Source of the DNA: Dermatemys mawii
Lineage: Eukaryota; Chordata; Testudines; Dermatemydidae
Reading direction: 5' to 3'
NCBI GenBank assembly: GCA_007922305.1
Contig: ML677351.1
Location: 17,141,119 to 17,205,118, forward strand
DNA length: 64,000 nt
A program made the position numbers and the translations under genes. The notes under the pieces were generated by a model. It was not told the origin of the DNA. It did not search any database and was given only the letters and a program-made list of their open reading frames with translations. Shown piece by piece: positions 34,190 through 47,045 of this stretch; position 1 is the first letter of the stretch; each line of letters begins with the position of its first letter.

Positions 34190-34335
34190 CCTACTTGTGT
34201 ATGAGTACAAAATGCCCTGTGCTGGGGTAACACTGACAAACCCCAGTCACCAGCAGGCAGAATCAAACCTAGGACCTTAGTGCATGAGTTAAAAGCCATA
34301 TATCTGTCAGCTAAAGCTGTAGAACAGACTCATTA
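34190..34335 (-). repeat. tRNA-derived SINE-like remnant
   Basis: On the minus strand a possible A-box TAGCTGACAGA (34313-34303) is followed 30-40 bases later by a B-box-like GGTTTGATTC (34269-34260), within 'actaaggtcctaggtttgat'. This arrangement is the split pol III promoter of a tRNA-derived SINE. The 3' part 'tgtcagtgttaccccagcac' is unassigned. Turtles carry such pol III SINEs, but subfamily membership was not checked. Confidence 0.5.
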
Positions 34336-35514
34336 ATCACTAAGTGGTCTTTCTGGCACTAGATGGGAAGGAGCATCACACCCAGGAGGTGTGTGGATTA
34401 TATTGAGTTGCTGCCCTTCATACAACTTCTGTATTTTTGTGGCTGAAGGAAATATCCCTTAAGATATGAGTGAATGAATCCTTTGGTAATTGCTCTCCTG
34501 GTTCATTGCCTTCTGTACAGTCTATAGTGTAGGAAAAAGGTTTTGCAGGTCTCTTGGTGTCTTTACTGTTGTGGATGTCTAGTAACTTTTTAGAGAGCCA
34601 ACAAAGGTGGTTATTGGATGTTTGAAGTAGAGTTCCCTTCTTTTACAACCTGAGTTTGTTTGTTTTCAGATCAGAGCCATTTAGAAAGTCAATTCCCATA
34701 CAAATTGTATAAAAAAAGAACATTCCAGACTGCTCTCTCCTTGAATTCCTAACTGTGCCATAAAGTGTCCAGAATCCCCAGGCAATTTGAGAAACTCGGT
34801 TTTATTAAAGTGAATTAGTCCGTAATTTTAAACCAGTCATCTACATACAGCCATAGACCAAAAAGTGTTCAGTTGACATCTTATGTGGATTTGTCTTTAA
34901 CACTTTTCACTCCACTTCCATGTCATGTCACCCTATTTATTAAGTACATCCTTATTTTGAATTAGATTCTCTTTTGTCCTCCTGTAGAATGCCAATGGAA
35001 GAGGCTAGTTAGCAGGTAAATTAGTTTTGTCCCATGTGGTTATAGTAAGATATGGTGTGGCTCATGACTAGTGTGGGCCAAATCCATTGCCCACTTCTTT
35101 TTAATAATATCTGAAATATATTGTCACCCTACAACCACATCCTGTGTTATTCTTTCGACACACAGAGATGACACACAGTAGGAAATTTCCAGCAGCTCTT
35201 CCACACCCCACCCTCCTATAGACCATAATGGGAATTTGGGGTATGCAAGAACTTTAGGACGGGAATTAATATTTATGAGAAGCTAAAAAGTCAGTTACAA
35301 TAATTTCAAAGTTGAGAAAAAATGTAGAGATGCTAAGAGTGTTCAGGTTTTTAAACCCCTTCTTCCAAGTAAGCCATTTACCTAGATCATGTTTCATGAT
35401 ACCAGCTCATACTTTCCTCTGTTCTTTGCACTTTCCTCAAAATGTTAATTTCTGGTGTACATCCATTTATTGCATGCATGTGATTGTGTTGTGGATTTAT
35501 AATTTAAGAGCATA
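34336..35514. other. No recognisable gene or repeat
   Basis: AT-rich sequence. 'gtgggccaaatccattgccc' near 35070 is a short MITE-like trace. No exon is recognised. Confidence 0.45.
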
Positions 35515-35612
35515 AATCATAAACTCCTTGGAGAGGGGACTTTTTGCTATGTGTTTGTACAGCACCTAATACAATAGCTAGCTGCTATCACAATACAAAT
35601 AATGAGTAATCA
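35515..35612 (+). repeat. L2/MIR-type 3' tail fragment
   Basis: 'aaactccttggagaggggac', 'gtgtttgtacagcacctaat' and 'atcacaatacaaataatga' match the order of the 3' tail shared by L2/MIR-like repeats of amniotes. Three further copies of this tail are at 41640-41765, 43945-44035 and 47685-47800. Confidence 0.6.
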
Positions 35613-36145
35613 TATTTGATAACTTAGCCATGTGATAGAAGATCATGTACTTTTCTCAATGAAAGCAGATACTAGCAATGAGGGGTGCATACGAATAGTT
35701 TACAGTGAATTGTACGTTGGCAAAAATATTTGTTTCAGGCATAGAGAAAACATGGGATTACATCTTCTGTTTTCACGCTGCTCCAATAAAGCAGTGCAGT
35801 AAAATACATCCTGCAAGCTGATTCAAAAAATCTCTGTGTAAATTTATATTAAACTCAAAATTCAGCAGGAATCTGTTCTGCATGGTCCAGAGAAGAATTG
35901 AGTTATGGAGTTTATGCGTGAGGCTATCAATTGAAACTGGGCTTTAATTAAAATGGATTTGATAGAGCTGGAAAATCTTGTACAGATGACCTTAAAATCA
36001 GTTTCATAAAGTTGATGTGGTTTGTAAGTTTTAATGTGAAGTAACTACTATATGTATATTCTGATTTTAAAATGATGCTTTAAAAGATAGAAATGAAATC
36101 TATCTACACACTGGCTGAAAAGGTGAGTGCAGTCGTAACTGGAAT
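35613..36145. other. No recognisable gene or repeat
   Basis: AT-rich, nothing identifiable. Confidence 0.45.
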
Positions 36146-36149
36146 CTAT

Positions 36150-36295
36150 TGAGTGTTTGTTGTTTGTATTGCAATAGTCCGTAGAGGTCTCACTGGATAA
36201 CAGACTCCCATTATGCTAAGTTCTGTACAGTCACATTGTCAGAGTTAGATTGCCTCTGAAGAGATTACAGTCTAAATGAAAAAGGCAGGCAAAGA
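36150..36295 (+). repeat. MIR-like amniote repeat
   Basis: 'gtttgtattgcaatagtccg', 'agaggtctcactggataaca', 'cattatgctaagttctgtac' and 'gagattacagtctaaatga' follow the order of a MIR/L2-related repeat seen across birds and turtles. It is non-coding and diverged. Confidence 0.55.
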
Positions 36296-37420
36296 GGAAG
36301 GAAATATTATTATGGGAAATAAAATGCATCAGTCCTTTCTTCCTAAAACTAGGTCCAGGTTAGGGACAGTGGATTTGAAGAACTGAAAATCTCTGGCAAC
36401 ATAGTGAGGGGAAAAAATCTAAAACTCCCCTATGCACAAGAATATTTCATTGTTATTGCTCAATACAACTTTTTTTTTTTTTGCATTTTATTTCAGTTTC
36501 ATTGTGTATCAGTTCTCTAGATTTCATTAGTAGGTATTTGACAGGAACAGCTCAATAAAGAGAAACTGCAAGATCTCACTAGCTGAGCCTCACATTGATA
36601 TCCATGCTGAGAGTAGACACCAAAGTATGTCAAACTCCCAGACAGTCCAACTGAAATATTCAGCCCCTATAACAGATTAAAACTCTGCAAAATGCAGAAC
36701 TTTTGTTTGGAAAAAAAGTTTCTAATCCTTACGCTCACAAAAATAACTTTCCCAAGGTGAACAGATGTCATGCTAATGTAAGCTCCCTAAAACAACAGTT
36801 CAAAGAGAAAATGGCATCTACACTGCTTCTGTGTTTAATCTGAAACTTAATTACACTGACAGGCAGATTTTCCAAATTATTTTAGGAAGTTGTACACCTA
36901 ATTTGTTCATTAAGTTACTTATAATTGTGCACATTTATTGGGAAATTGCATTCTGAAAGGCCAAATGAACAGAGGGCAGAGATATTGCCCATCCTAAAAG
37001 TGCCCTACAATCATCTCCCCAACTAAATTATGTTTAGTGCATCAGTACTTTGTTCATTAACAATGTACTTACTACCTAACGGTCAAGTTTTCCCCTCCCT
37101 CTTTTTGCCAATGTCCTGTTGTCACTGGTGAGAAATCCACAGTGGACCATGGTTAGTAAATCATCTCAACTTGATAACTGAATCCTACAGACCATAATTA
37201 AAAGTGTAACTAGATCCTCTCTACAGAATCAAGTTTGACACTGCCACTCGAAGGTAAATTAAACATTGTTGATTAAAGGGGTAAGGTTCCACAGATACGT
37301 AAGTTTTAAACCTGTCTCCTGTGTGTGCAGGTCCCACAGTGCTTTCAATGTCACTATAAGGTTCTATTCTTTAAGTTTTAAAGGCTGGGAATATTCAGTA
37401 ACAATACTTTGACCTTTTAT
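36296..37420. other. No recognisable gene or repeat
   Basis: AT-rich; nothing identifiable on either strand. Confidence 0.45.
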
Positions 37421-37605
37421 ATTGTCCTCTATCTGAAGATCTCAAAGTGTTTTGCAAAACTTGTTAAATTAAGCCTTAGTACCCCAGGGGAGTTTATCCA
37501 CATGAAAACTTAGGCACAAAGTAGCTAGGTGCTTTGCCCTGTGGTCTATGTCTATTGCAGAGCTGAGAACAGAACCCACGTATCTGGAATCCTCTTTTGT
37601 GATCA
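37421..37605 (-). repeat. MIR-like SINE remnant
   Basis: 'agatctcaaagtgttttgca', 'aaacttaggcacaaagtagc', 'gtgctttgccctgtggtcta' and 'gcagagctgagaacagaacc' match the antisense of MIR, which reads 'actgaggcacagag ... gcagagccgggattcgaaccc'. It is an ancient tRNA-derived SINE. Confidence 0.6.
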
Positions 37606-40600
37606 AAACATGTAGGAAAAAAGGATAGAGAATGATTGAATGAGCCAAGGAGGAGGCAGGTTTATTGTGGGGGTTTATGGCCATTTAATAAATTAGGCCT
37701 TTGGGAAGTTTAATTCTTGCTAGCATTTTTATAGTGCAATTTCTTCAAGTGCAAGGGACAATGCAAAGGTTTTAACTGTTCTAATAAAGGACTCTGGCTT
37801 GAATTAGCTACCATCTTCACTTTGGAGGGAAGTGATAACTATAAATCAGAATTACAATTGAGCAAACTATTCTCCCACACTGCTGGGGGAGCCATCCCTC
37901 CCTCATCTCCCCTCAATTCACTGGCCAGTGGAACAACATCAAATGTAATTAAGGCACCAATTCTGCAATGGAATCTTTATTCAGAGCACTAGTTAGTACT
38001 TTTATCAGGACCCAATTCAAGATCAAGGCCTAACAAATGAAACTAAACAGAGTAACTACTATCTACTATAAGTATTAAAAGGCACTGGCAGATGTTTGTA
38101 ACTTCTGTTCAGAGTTGCACTAATGCAGTAGTTTGTATCATTTTAACTACAATCTTGCAGCAGTCTTACATGCATGTAACTCCATTGATTTCAATAGTTA
38201 TTCCTACTTCAGAATGGTGTCACTTAAATCAGAACGAGATCCTAGGTTTCTCTGAACAACCACATTGGTGCACTTTGAGAATTCCAGAGTCAATTAAAGC
38301 AAGAGAATTTACTTGCCTTTATTTATTTATTTTTCTTAAATTGCATAAAAAGCCACTTTCTCTACCCACACTGGCTACTGGGACATGCGTAAAAAGTGGC
38401 TATGGATCTCTCTTATCTGGCTCAACATTTACGAGAAAAAAAAGCACCCAATATCCCTGTTGTAGAATAGTCTTATAGATAATCATTCTCCATTTAATTC
38501 AACAGAAAAGTTTTTAACTAGCCTATAGGAGAGACATAATTCTTTATACATTTTTGTAAGGAAGCATAAAAGTTATCTATAGAGATCATTGTAAATTCTA
38601 TAGATAAACAGAGTTCTACACAAACTTTCATTGGCCTATTTAATTAAGTGGGTGAAATCCTGGATTCATTGAAGTCAATGGCAAAAGTTCCATTGAGTTT
38701 AAACCTATAGGTTTAATCACTACTAAATTGTATCGGACTGTCCCATAAAAATACCATGGTGTTATCCTTCTGAGCTTAGATTCTGTAACTGCAGCAGCAG
38801 CAGACATAAGAAACTGTGTGCCCATCGCAGGATCCATGGGTTTCAAGGTATGTCTTTAAAATGTGTAACTGCTGTTCCAGTAAAACTCTGCATTTTGATT
38901 TTTTTCCTGTTAAATTGCTGAAGAACTTTGGTAACTTTTAATTAGATACCATTATTAATCATGTTAACACATGAAAATCTGAGACCTCTGTGTTTTTTAG
39001 AAGTATATATTTTAATTAGTATTGGCTATGGGACACCTCTGTTTATTTAATTTAAAAAAGCAGGATTGCAGCAGGGCTAGCTATAGTGGAAAAATCAGGT
39101 TTTTAATAGGTATTGAAGATGCAAGGCATCTGCACTATCAGCAGCAGGAGGTCTTTTGTCCTAGGTACCACAATATTCAATCACTTAATCACATGCTGAA
39201 ATAGGAATTAGACACCTCAGTTCAACCCAAAAGTATCATCTGAAACCAGATTGAAGTTTGTTGCTACCAGAAATCCCAGTTTAATGTTCACAGGGGGCGT
39301 GAAATTGATAGAGTAAAATCAAATCAAAATGTAAAAGCAGATGATGATTGAACTAGGAGAGCACTAGGACTACTACTATTCTGATTATGCTATAGATCAG
39401 AGAGATGTGTTCTAACACAGGGGAGGAGGCAAATCACCCTCTGCAGGATTAAGTTAGAGTATTTAGTGGAAATTAATATCCCCTGGACATTGTTTTCATA
39501 CAGACACTGCAGTTATCAATTTACAAGCTGACACACAAATAAGCAATTTGTCACAAGAAACAGCAGGAAGAAAAACATTGTGCACGTGTGAGCGAGGGAA
39601 GATTAGAGCCAATTTATACCAGCAAGTAAAAGTCTTTCTGGAATAATTCATTACAACAAAGGATTCACACTGGGAGGGAACATTTTTGAAGACTAGCATA
39701 ATGCACTAGTAATATGTCAACATCCCTCCAACAGCACTGGCCACAGTGTAAGCACATTGATGATTGTGTGGAACTCCCATTATATTCCAGCACATGAAGA
39801 GTTTACAGAGTTGAACCCAAGGTAAGTATAGGTACCTATCAAAATTGGTCTTGTGTATTTATGTGGTTTTGTTTCACAGAAGTTCATATGAACAGATAAA
39901 TTTCAACCCATGTAATTTCATCTTTCCCCACTACCCCATGTTACTATTTGAGTAATGGGTTTGAACAAACACCAACATAATATAAACATTGAAACTAGCT
40001 AGTGTCACCAAAACTCTGTGAAAAATGTCAATTTCACATTAAAAGAAAGCCAAATTAGAAGCCAATCCAGGTTTATGAAATTTAGGGGTCCCAATCTGAA
40101 TTTTGAATTTGTAATAAAGTCCAAAACCAAATGAGTTTTCCCATGATTATTGGATTCTGTAACCCACATTCTGTAGAGTTCTAATGAGAAACTAATCACG
40201 CACAAAACCATACACCAATCTGGATTTCTCCATGTGATTTCTGTCCAAAAAGGAATATACTAAACAAGTACAAAGGAATATATAATCTGATAAATTGAGA
40301 CTTTGATCTATATGGGCAAAACCTCATAGAGCAAAGTCCCATTGAAGTATTGATGGGGCATATGCATGCAGATCCAATTGAACAATAATGCCTGCACTAA
40401 ACTGTAAATCACTGTATGGTACTAAGCAATGTTTAAATATATAGCTTAATATTTTATTACTCAGATGACACTTGGTCTGTACTCACCTACCCTTTGGATT
40501 GGTAACAGATATTTATACATGCTCATAGTAGTGTGATTACTTCCACACTGATTCAGTTCACTTGAAATTTAAAATGTTTTGGTTGTGAAGTATAAAAGAA

Positions 40601-40924
40601 AACCAAACGTGTTAAAGTGCTGGAATATGTTCTTTATTCTTCTTGCTAGATGTCAGCCACATCTAGTAGTTCTTGATAAAAATCAATAGTTTCCATTAGG
40701 TTATCTATTACAAGCAATAAGGCTACTATTTATATGTAACTACTTCTGTGATTCTTGAACAGAGCAGTGAGCTTTGCGCAACCATCAGTCTTTTAAGGGT
40801 GTGTTTGCTTCTGATTGGTTTAGACAGCAATGCAAAAAATCATGCAGACACTAAAAAAATCAACAGACTGAAATACACATACTTGACCGCAAGTTGCAAT
40901 ACTCTAACTATATGCCTCTCATGG
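37606..40924. other. Mostly unrecognised; two MITE traces
   Basis: 38651-38712 ('gaaatcctggattcattgaa', 'gtcaatggcaaaagttccat') is a fragment of the palindromic 'gaagtcaatgg' amniote MITE. 38120-38250 ('ctccattgatttcaatagtt') is another. A 128-codon frame at 38092-38478 crosses this MITE and is not a gene. No exon is recognised in the remainder. Confidence 0.45.
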
Positions 40925-41240
40925 ATTGCTTTATTTGTCCTCGGTCCAGTTCAGAATCCAATTAAAAGGCCTAGATTTCATCTTCTAATTTACAAAACCC
41001 TATATAGGCTGGAACCAGGCTCTCTCATGGACCACCGTTCTCTCTAAACCCAAACACGACGGCTGTGCTCAGCTAAGACAGGGAGGCTGACAGAACCTAG
41101 GTTGTAGGAGCCATGGGCCCAATATTCTTAGTGAAGGACCCTCAGTTATGGGACCAGCTTCTACAGAAGGGAAGGCTGAGCTATAGTCTTGACACTTGCC
41201 AGGCAGGTTTAATTACTCACCTTTCCATGCACCAGTTTTA
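40925..41240 (+). repeat. Possible L2-like LINE 3' remnant
   Basis: 'tacaaaaccctatataggct', 'ggaaccaggctctctcatgg', 'accaccgttctctctaaacc' and 'gggaccagcttctacagaag' resemble the order in the 3' coding end of L2-clade LINEs ('tacaaagcccttcatggc ... gaccagctt'). Stops interrupt every frame. The assignment is tentative. Confidence 0.4.
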
Positions 41241-41639
41241 CTAATGTACAGAAGGGTATTCTCTTGATTCCGCTGGGCCTCTCACCCTTTACATAAGAGA
41301 CTATGCAGAGGTTGAGGCCGAGGTTCAGGAGTAATACTCTGCTGCAGACATTCCTTGTACATTAACTTTCATTTACAAGTTCTGCAAGTGCTGCAGAATT
41401 TCCAGTGTCTGTATTATTCAGTATGGGAATATTGCAGGAATCATGAGTCTTACTGAAGACTTTCATTTGGTTTTGTATAGACACACAAACAGATTCTATC
41501 CTAAGTTGCACCCTTTCCAACTCCTATTTTCCCTAAAGTATACATGAGCAAATGCACGACCCAACATTCAGAACTGCAAATGTTCTATAGTCATTACTGG
41601 GTTTTGTGCACGTAATAATCAATGAATGTGCACAAGCCA

Positions 41640-41765
41640 GCCCTGTGATTATAAACTCTTAGAGGCAGGGATTGTCTTTTGTTCTGTGTTGGTACAGCAT
41701 CTAACACAGCGGGGTCCTTGTCCACGATTAAGGTTTCTTGGCACTATGGGGCACTACCACAATGC
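41640..41765 (+). repeat. L2/MIR-type 3' tail fragment
   Basis: 'ttataaactcttagaggcag', 'ggattgtcttttgttctgtg', 'ttggtacagcatctaacaca' and 'gcggggtccttg' follow the family order clearly; this is the best preserved of the four tails in the window. Confidence 0.7.
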
Positions 41766-43665
41766 AAATAACAAACAGCAACAATGCTATCTGTGCATAT
41801 ATATGAGCCCATACAAATCATATCTGGCACAGGCGCCTCTGAAAATACGATCCACCTGCAGTGTAACACACAATTCCCCTTATTTGCCAGGTTTGCTATT
41901 CAGTGTTATTGTCAAGACTGCCCAAAACATTATCTTATAGTAAATCTACTGCCACTCTATTGCTTCATCTCTTTAGCACAGCCATGAAGTATATTTACCT
42001 CCAGTAACTGAACTTTACCTAAAGGGGAAGAAGAAACACAAAGTAGCAATTCTCCAATGCTGAAAAAGTGGCAGCAGCTTGTTCTAGCAGCACCTCCTGA
42101 GCAGAAAGTCTCTGGGCTGGATTCTGATCTCACCCCTGTGAGAATGTAACCCCAGAAAAGAAAGTGGTGCTATACCAATGTCATGTCACTTAAAGGGAGG
42201 TCAGGTTCAGGCCCTCCACATTTACTACTAAATGTCTTATTTGGTCTAGGCATTTGTGGTATTCTGGATTGATCATCAGTTAGTTGTGACATTCTGTGCT
42301 TCTATGAAAATGTGTGCTGAATAAACACTGGAAGGATGACAGCTTAATATCTGGAAGCAGTTAGAAAGAAGGTCAGGCCATATTTTTCATTTCCAAAAGC
42401 AATAAACAAAGGGCCATCCCAATTGCTAGTAATCATTTAAGTAGATTTCCTTCACATAAGAATCTGGCAGACTTACAGCAGTAGGCCCTTTTTCTTCTAG
42501 TGTTTTTTTTTTTTTTAAGCCACACAATAGCACTTACTTGTCAGCTCTGAGCTGCAACTTTGAGAAGCAATTTACAATAAAAGTAGGACACCTAGGTACA
42601 TTAGGGTGTATCTGGCTTGTATCTTTCTTCCTTCCCCTACAACTATATCCTTCCTCTGTTTTTGACAGAATGTCAGACTAAACACTTTTGCCATCATACC
42701 ATCTCATCACTAGAAAGTCAAGTTTGAATTTAATTCCTAATTCTTGCCAAGGGCAGGAGTAAGACTAGTTAACTTTGTGTTTTAGCAGCTGTGCCATCTT
42801 TTCCCTTCTGATTCCCTTTACAAATCAATTCATGGTTCTTGATACTGTGAAATATAACCCAAGGTTCTTGAGGATAACTCCTGCCATCAGGTTCTCTTGT
42901 TCCACACGAACTGATATGAATGGAAATGGCAAACATCCAGACATCTGAACTGGTCTCCCTACTCAGAAGTTAGAGATAAAAAGGACCCTTTAATGTCATC
43001 TAGCCCATTTTCCATCTCTCTTGCTGGCTGCTGTATTATTTAACTTTACAGAATAGAATACATCTCATCAGGCTTTTTTTTTTCAAATAAAGGTTCTTAT
43101 CTGCAATCATATGAGATATCCAATGAGAAATAAATTCATCGCCTCTGTACCTACAACTAAACATGAGGTCTCTGTTACTGAAATTCAGTAAATATATCTT
43201 GTCATTCCTTTGAAGGTGAAGTAGCATCTTTCTAAACTCTAACTACTAATAGTCTTCAAGCACAGTATAGGAATTTGAATAGCATACCAGTTAATGAGAC
43301 ATAACCACACTACCATTAAATCAATGCACAAATCAGAATGCTTTGGCTAGAAAACATGGAAGGATTTGTAGGATCTACAGCATCAAGCATCTTGCCTTCA
43401 CCTCCAATTATCTATTTGTTCAGGTCTTCTAGTGCATCCTACTTGCACCTTCTATTCTGCCAACCATAATGACTCATTAATTTGTTTCTCTCTCAGTCAT
43501 CTCTATACCCTTTTCCAGGCTGTCCCTATGTGTAGGGTGCCCTGATTAGAACAGCCTGCCAAGTCATCATTGTGTCTTCTTTCAAATGCCTCCAAATGGC
43601 TACGCTCTTCTGCAACGATCACAAGTGAGTCAACAATAACATAACAGGATATTTGTAAGAAACAC
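41766..43665. other. Mostly unrecognised; one MITE trace
   Basis: Around 42115-42225, 'ggctggattctgatctcacc' and 'gtcaggttcaggccct' are ends of the palindromic 'ccagattctgatctca' amniote MITE. Poly-T runs occur near 42501-42516 and 43074-43083. No exon is recognised. Confidence 0.45.
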
Positions 43666-43678
43666 CTAGTAATCCTAG

Positions 43679-43898
43679 GTTTAAGATTAGCAGCCGTGTT
43701 CGTCTGTATCCGTAAATAAGACGAGGAAGACTTTGTAGCACCTTAGAGACTAACCCGTTTATTTCAGCATAAGCTTTCGTGGGCTATAGCCCACTTCATC
43801 GGATGCATCCAAAGAAGTGGGCTATAACTCACGAAAGCTTATGCTGAAATAAACTGGTTAGTCTCTAAGGTGCTATGAAGTCTTCCTCGTCTTATTTA
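43679..43898 (+). mobile_element. Palindromic SINE-like element with 13-bp target duplications
   Basis: A head 'gattagcagccgtgttcgtc' is followed by two arms in opposite orientation, 43713-43805 and 43806-43898, meeting at the palindrome GGATGCATCC. Each arm contains 'cgaggaagact', 'cataagctttcgtgggct' and 'gaagtgggctata'. The element is flanked by a perfect 13-base direct repeat CTAGTAATCCTAG (43666-43678 and 43899-43911). The length of this repeat argues for target-primed LINE-dependent integration of a SINE RNA. Confidence 0.85.
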
Positions 43899-43944
43899 CT
43901 AGTAATCCTAGTCAGTCGTGCCTCCGGGCATCTTGTCTACTTAA

Positions 43945-44035
43945 GGAATCTTGTCCAGCTCTGCAGGGCAGGGATTGTCTTTTATTTTCTTTTGTATTGA
44001 GCTGAGCCTGACTATTTTAGTGCTTAACAGAAACT
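43945..44035 (+). repeat. L2/MIR-type 3' tail fragment (weak)
   Basis: 'agctctgcagggcagggatt' and 'gtcttttattttcttttgta' match the beginning of the family tail; the rest is diverged. Confidence 0.45.
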
Positions 44036-46860
44036 AATATTCTGAATAAGTGAAAATTAAGTGTCAAGTCACGGGTCAGCACAGCATCCTTGGACTCTGA
44101 CTGGCTGAGAGAATTCCATTTCAGTATAATAATGAAGTTTGTGCACTTAGCTCCCGCTTAACAGTTTCAGGTTGGACCATATATTAAATAATTGAATGAG
44201 AAAGGTCAATTACCTCTCCTGAGATCACTCTTCATGAAGACAAAACAAGATTCATTTGGTTCATCTCCCATCTCCCAGAAGTGCAGGACTTGATTTATTT
44301 TACTGTACTTAGAAGCTGATTGCTGTGGGTCACTTGTAGAGAAATTATTATTATTATTGCTAGTTGTTTTCCTATGGCAAGGGAGATAGCTCTATACCTG
44401 AGCCGTTTACTGTGTGCTGATATTTCTGTGACCAACAGGCTTAAGACTTTGTCAACAGATCCAAAGTTCTGAAGGCAGTCTAGTGACTTTATCCGTTTAC
44501 ATAAAAGGGGATGGTCCAAAACTGCCTCCTGTGTTAAATGACTGACCTCATTCCAGAGAGTGGAAGTGTCCTATCTTGCTCACCCTCTAAGAGCTGAGTG
44601 AAGGAGTTGGTTTTAGTGACGGAAGAGATTCAAAACCGTTGAACTCCCCAAATTTGTAATGTTTACATGATCTACCTGAATCTCTTTGGTCAGAGCAACT
44701 CATGCTACATTAGCTTTTCCAATTCCACACAAAGCCTTGAAGTACAAATAGAAAGTAGAAGACCGGGGAGAAAAAAAGTTTATATTTTTCCTAACTCATC
44801 CCTAGTTAGGGTCATATCTTAGTTACAGATCACATTTCTTTGGCAGCAACAGTGAAACCAGCAATGCAACAGCAATACCAGACCACTTGCTTTTTTTCAT
44901 TTTATTTATATATTTGTGAATATTGCAAAAAGCCTTTACTACAGAAATAAAGCACTGTTTAAAAATGAAGCAGCTAGTCAGTCATTGCATTGGGGGCAGG
45001 GGAACCACACTCACAACCATATACTCGATATCCCCAAGACCGAGGATATTTTTATACATACACATGCGCGCACACACACACACACACATACACACACCTC
45101 CTTAGAAAGGTAACAATGGGTAGTCCTTTTCCCACCTTTCCAGGCAATGAGAAACAGACACTGTTTCTTAATATCCACCTACTTTAAACACATTTTATTT
45201 ATTTTGTTAAAATAATTTAGACACTTAATACGGATATTTATTTTTAGCAATATAAGTTTCACAGTTGCACAGTCACAACTTTTAAAAAATAATTTCCAAT
45301 ATTAATCAATTTAAATTTTCACAGTTATAGGACATTCTTAGAGGGGGCAGACTACTTAATTATACAAGCCACTGAGATTCAAAAAGTCACAGCTTTCATA
45401 ACAAGTAACACACAAATTATCCCCATTGCACTTCAAAATGTACGAAGTAAATGCCCTTAAATCCAAGGCTAAGTAGTGCTACGATTAAATCGACATTTTC
45501 CGATTAAAAATCTGATCTTTACAAGCCTATCAAATGCAAGCCCCACAATTTTACTACACCTTTCAGATTAACTCTTTGGAATCCACCATCTTTGGGTTGC
45601 CAAATTGGGCGGGTTCAAGTTAGGCTTAGGCCTGACCAGCCTGGAGATGCACTAATTCAATGTTTGTCATGGAGGCTCCACCAGCAGAATTTCTATGCTG
45701 CACTAGCTAGAATCTCCTTCCCTAGCTGCTCTGGAGAAGGGTGAAGTGCATACCATTGCCTGTTCAGCTCCAGAGAGGAATGCCTTCTCTGACTACCTGC
45801 ACCTGCTTGTGTCCATGAGGATGAATGCTAATTAGGTACAGTCCTCATGTTTCAATATTACATCACTGTGAAAGAGAAATATCATCTTACAGGTGAAGGA
45901 CCCATGGAGGAGGGAAAATCTGGATCTGTGCTACCCTTATACCCCCTCTCTCCAATCCTGAGGAAGGTTCAGTCCCCTGCACAAGTAAGAGTGGCAGGGC
46001 TGTTTTAACTTGCATCCAGCTGTAATGATCTCCAAGGGTCAATTTTTCTGTGGCCACATCCCTTATACTTTGTTGGGTCAAAAGAGGATAGCATGCAGTT
46101 TGCTATGGGGGACTTATGTCACCAGACAATACCCTTCTGTTTGGGGATTCCCCAGTGAGAAAGCTAAGTGGCTATTTGATCCTGCACAAAGCAACTGTGG
46201 CAGGGCCAGATTTTGGATCAGATCATTTAAAAGTAACTTGCGTAAGACCCTGAGTCAATGGCAGGGCTGAGAAGTTCCAGGAGTTTTTGATTTGCTGTGC
46301 CTTGTTCTGAGTACTCAGCCACACTCCCTCTGGCTCAAAGTGCTCATTAGTGACAGCTCAACCATGGGTTTCTTGTTTTTGCCTCCTCCCCACCCCCCGG
46401 CTACAGTATATTTCCCAGATAAGTATCATCTTTTTCACCATACAATTTTCTCCCTTCAGTACTGTAACTGCAATTATGGCTTTATTATTTTTTTCTACCA
46501 GACAGTTCTTCTCCTGAAAAGTACCCTAAGTATTTTTCTATAGTAGGCTGTCACAGAAAGTCCTGTGAGTGATCAGGGATTAATAATTGTGACATCAAGT
46601 TGACTGTAATACAGTCTTTTTTCAGGAATATCATGTTTATTGCCTTGAGTGAGTCACATCAAATTGAAAGTCCAAAAAAATTATATGCCAAATGTTCCTG
46701 TGGGTGCAATCTGTCACCCACCCATTTCCAGCCTGCTGACATGCAATTAAAATAGCGTCATATAAATAGATGGGGAAAGCTTGAGATTCTTGTAACTCCT
46801 CAGAGAACAACAACTTGGACAGTACATTAAAGTTCATTTTAAGACCAAGCTGCAGGAAAA
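44036..46860. other. No recognisable gene; a CA microsatellite
   Basis: A (CA)n run lies at 45065-45099, preceded by 'catacacatgcgcg'. Short frames translated from it are meaningless. No exon or preserved transposon end is seen in the rest. Confidence 0.5.
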
Positions 46861-46864
46861 ACAT

Positions 46865-47045
46865 AGGCCCAAATTTTAAAGAGTCAGTACCTAATGCTAG
46901 ACTCCTGAATCCATCTAAAAAGTGGCTAGAGTTTCAGAACTGCTGATCAGCCAGAAATAGTTGGTATAGTCTCTGTCTTTTGGGGTGAAAAACCACACAG
47001 GTAATTTATTTAGATGCCAAAATGTAATTTTTAGAAGCCTAACTC
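46865..47045. repeat. Diverged MITE with inverted ends
   Basis: 'aggcccaaattttaaagagt' and 'gtaatttttagaagcctaac' are inverted-type ends typical of the amniote 'ggccaaattttcaaaag' MITE. The centre is unrecognisable. Followed at 47065-47110 by poly-T and poly-G runs. Confidence 0.4.

Noticed and set aside
40748..41047. 99-codon open frame as a gene
   Set aside because: It overlaps an L2-like remnant and has no independent support.
43713..43898. DNA MITE interpretation of the palindrome
   Set aside because: The flanking direct repeat is 13 bp, too long for hAT or Harbinger, and an extra head is present on one side only.
43666..43911. CRISPR-like repeat array
   Set aside because: Arms are inverted, not direct repeats with spacers, and the genome is vertebrate.
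45065..45099. CA-rich tract as a functional Z-DNA element
   Set aside because: It is an ordinary short dinucleotide microsatellite with no context supporting function.
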